A stretch of DNA of 6,360 bases from Acidimicrobiia bacterium (GTDB lineage Bacteria > Actinomycetota > Acidimicrobiia > IMCC26256 > BP-133). The translations under genes and the position numbers were made by a program. The notes under the pieces were generated by a model that was given only the letters and a program-made list of their open reading frames with translations, made no database searches and was not told the origin of the DNA. Positions 5,211 to 6,360 of the stretch are shown in pieces; the first letter of the stretch is position 1, and each line of letters begins with the position of its first letter. Location of the stretch: the NCBI GenBank assembly GCA_025923175.1, contig JAICGL010000252.1, positions 1 to 6,360 of the forward strand. The letters are read 5' to 3'.

Positions 5211-6360
5211 AGGACGTCCTCACGGAGACCGGCGGCGAGCACGATGTGCTGGGGTGCAACATCGGCGCAGCCGTCGAGGTCGGCCAAAGTCCTCGCGACC
5301 CGGTGGACTCCGGCCATGCCGCGTCCGCTCCAACTGCGCCGCTCCGCGACATCCCGAAGTGCTTGGTCGGCGTCGGAGGCCAATGCGATGGCGCGCCCCA
5401 AGACCCCTGCCGGGACACGCGCGTTTGTGAGCCACCGGCTCCCTCGATAACGCGTCCGTTGGCGAGCCATTGCCTCGGCAACGCGCTCCTTCACGAGCGC
5501 CGATGCGGCGCCGGTCGGTGCGCCCGGTGAGGCCGGGCCCAGGGCCACTCGCAGATCGAACCGGTCCACCAGCGGAGCTGAGAGCCGGCGCCGGTAACGC
5601 GCCCGGTTGGCCTCGGAGCACTGACAGTCGGGAGGACCGAGCCCGCAGGGACAAGGGTTCGAGGCCGCGACGAGAAGGAAGTTGGCTGGGAAGGTGACCG
5701 ACGCTCCCTGCCGGGAGATCCGGACGACCCGATCCTCGAGAGGTTGGCGCAGGGCGTCGAGAACTGTCGGGGCAAACTCCGCCAGCTCGTCCATGAACAG
5801 GATTCCGTGATGAGCCAGGCTCACCTCGCCGAGTCGCGGCCGCCCGCTTCCACCACCCACAAGTGCGGCCGCCGAGGCAGTGTGGTGCGGAGCTCGGAAC
5901 GGCCTGACTCGAACGAGCTGGCCGCGGATCGCCTGCCCGGCGGCCGAGTGAATCTTGGTGACCTCCAGCGCTTCTTCGATTTCAAGGGGCGGGAGGATCG
6001 ACGGCAGGCAGCGGGCCAGCAATGTCTTTCCGGCGCCGGGCCGCCCGACCATGAGCATGTGATGGCCACCGGCTGCCGCGACCTCCAGAGCCCGGCGGGC
6101 CCCGGCCAGGCCTCGGACCACAGCCAGGTCGGGCCCGGCGTCGTCGTCTTGGGGGCCGGTGTCATTGGCGGCTTCGCCGGGCAGCGCAGCCACCGGCGCC
6201 CAGTCGCCCTCGCCCTTCAGCGCAGCACGTGCTTCCGCCAGGGATCTCGCCGGGAGAATGCGCATCTCAGTGACGAGTGCAGCCTCGGCTGCGTTGGCGG
6301 CGGGCACGATGACCGCCCTGGCTTCCGAACGGCGTAGCGCGTCGACTAAGGCCAGGACAC
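5207..6360 (-). CDS. comM: ComM / YifB family AAA+ ATPase (Mg-chelatase-like), N-terminus beyond window
   Basis: ComM is a hexameric AAA+ helicase that drives branch migration during integration of transformed DNA; it belongs to the Mg-chelatase ChlI-like family. The frame stays open through the right edge. The GTG at 6307 is internal, since the upstream codons read ...DLARRSEARAVIVPAANAAEA, which fits the end of the N-terminal S5-fold domain. Visible elements, in protein order, are Walker A GRPGAGKT (6023-6046), the RPFRAPHHTAS segment, Walker B ILFMDELAEF (near 5780-5812), the RQPLEDRVVRISR stretch, the cysteine-rich NPCPCG...CQC motif (near 5615-5660), the conserved PLVDRFDL and the C-terminal Mg-chelatase domain with HRVARTLADL. 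About 384 residues are in the window; the family is about 500, so roughly 110-120 are missing. All key residues appear intact. It overlaps dprA by four bases and is the upstream gene of the minus-strand group. Confidence 0.97.
   Translation of the reverse strand, partial: VLALVDALRRSEARAVIVPAANAAEAALVTEMRILPARSLAEARAALKGEGDWAPVAALPGEAANDTGPQDDDAGPDLAVVRGLAGARRALEVAAAGGHHMLMVGRPGAGKTLLARCLPSILPPLEIEEALEVTKIHSAAGQAIRGQLVRVRPFRAPHHTASAAALVGGGSGRPRLGEVSLAHHGILFMDELAEFAPTVLDALRQPLEDRVVRISRQGASVTFPANFLLVAASNPCPCGLGPPDCQCSEANRARYRRRLSAPLVDRFDLRVALGPASPGAPTGAASALVKERVAEAMARQRTRYRGSRWLTNARVPAGVLGRAIALASDADQALRDVAERRSWSGRGMAGVHRVARTLADLDGCADVAPQHIVLAAGLREDVL

Noticed and set aside
5211..5220. Perfect 10-base palindrome AGGACGTCCT just before the dprA start
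   Set aside because: It is fully explained by the last comM codons (GAG GAC GTC CTG) and is not repeated elsewhere as an operator would be; chance is the simplest reading.
3867..5450. Open reading frame of 527 codons on the plus strand across the small gene, dprA and the end of comM
   Set aside because: It spans three convincing minus-strand genes, has no domain signature and starts inside the last repeats of the secreted protein. It is a GC-driven shadow.

Overview
The window is GC-rich (roughly two thirds G+C by eye), with dense coding and GTG starts. It reads as a high-GC actinobacterium. The 42-residue 'GYW-V-SDGGIF-FGDA' repeat and the 'NLV-GD-NG--DIFV-D' propeller repeat are both, from general knowledge, common in secreted proteins of Acidimicrobiia and related Actinobacteria. 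That class assignment is inference, not something the sequence proves.

Layout: (1) Positions 1-363, plus strand: the end of a yraN (UPF0102) gene cut by the left edge. (2) 364-478: a short T/G-rich gap with a plausible promoter and a ribosome binding site. (3) 479-3982, plus strand: a 1167-residue secreted protein made of a signal peptide, about fourteen PD40/TolB-like beta-propeller repeats and six 42-residue repeats in exact register. (4) 3992-4180, minus strand: a 62-residue single-pass membrane protein of unknown function, converging on the large gene with only 9 bases between stops. (5) 4218-5210, minus strand: dprA. (6) 5207-6360, minus strand: comM (yifB), missing its N-terminal part beyond the right edge and overlapping dprA by four bases.

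ComM (AAA+ branch-migration helicase of natural transformation) and DprA (single-strand DNA binder and RecA loader) act on incoming DNA during recombination. YraN is the usual neighbour of this pair and has a nuclease-like fold. In many bacteria yraN, comM and dprA run in one direction. Here yraN points toward comM-dprA and is separated from them by the large secreted protein and the small membrane protein, so the classic cluster has been split and one side inverted relative to the other. The secreted protein has no evident link to DNA uptake. I see no RNA genes, mobile elements, CRISPR arrays or multi-gene undescribed system. The most unusual things here are the architecture of the large secreted protein and the rearranged neighbourhood.
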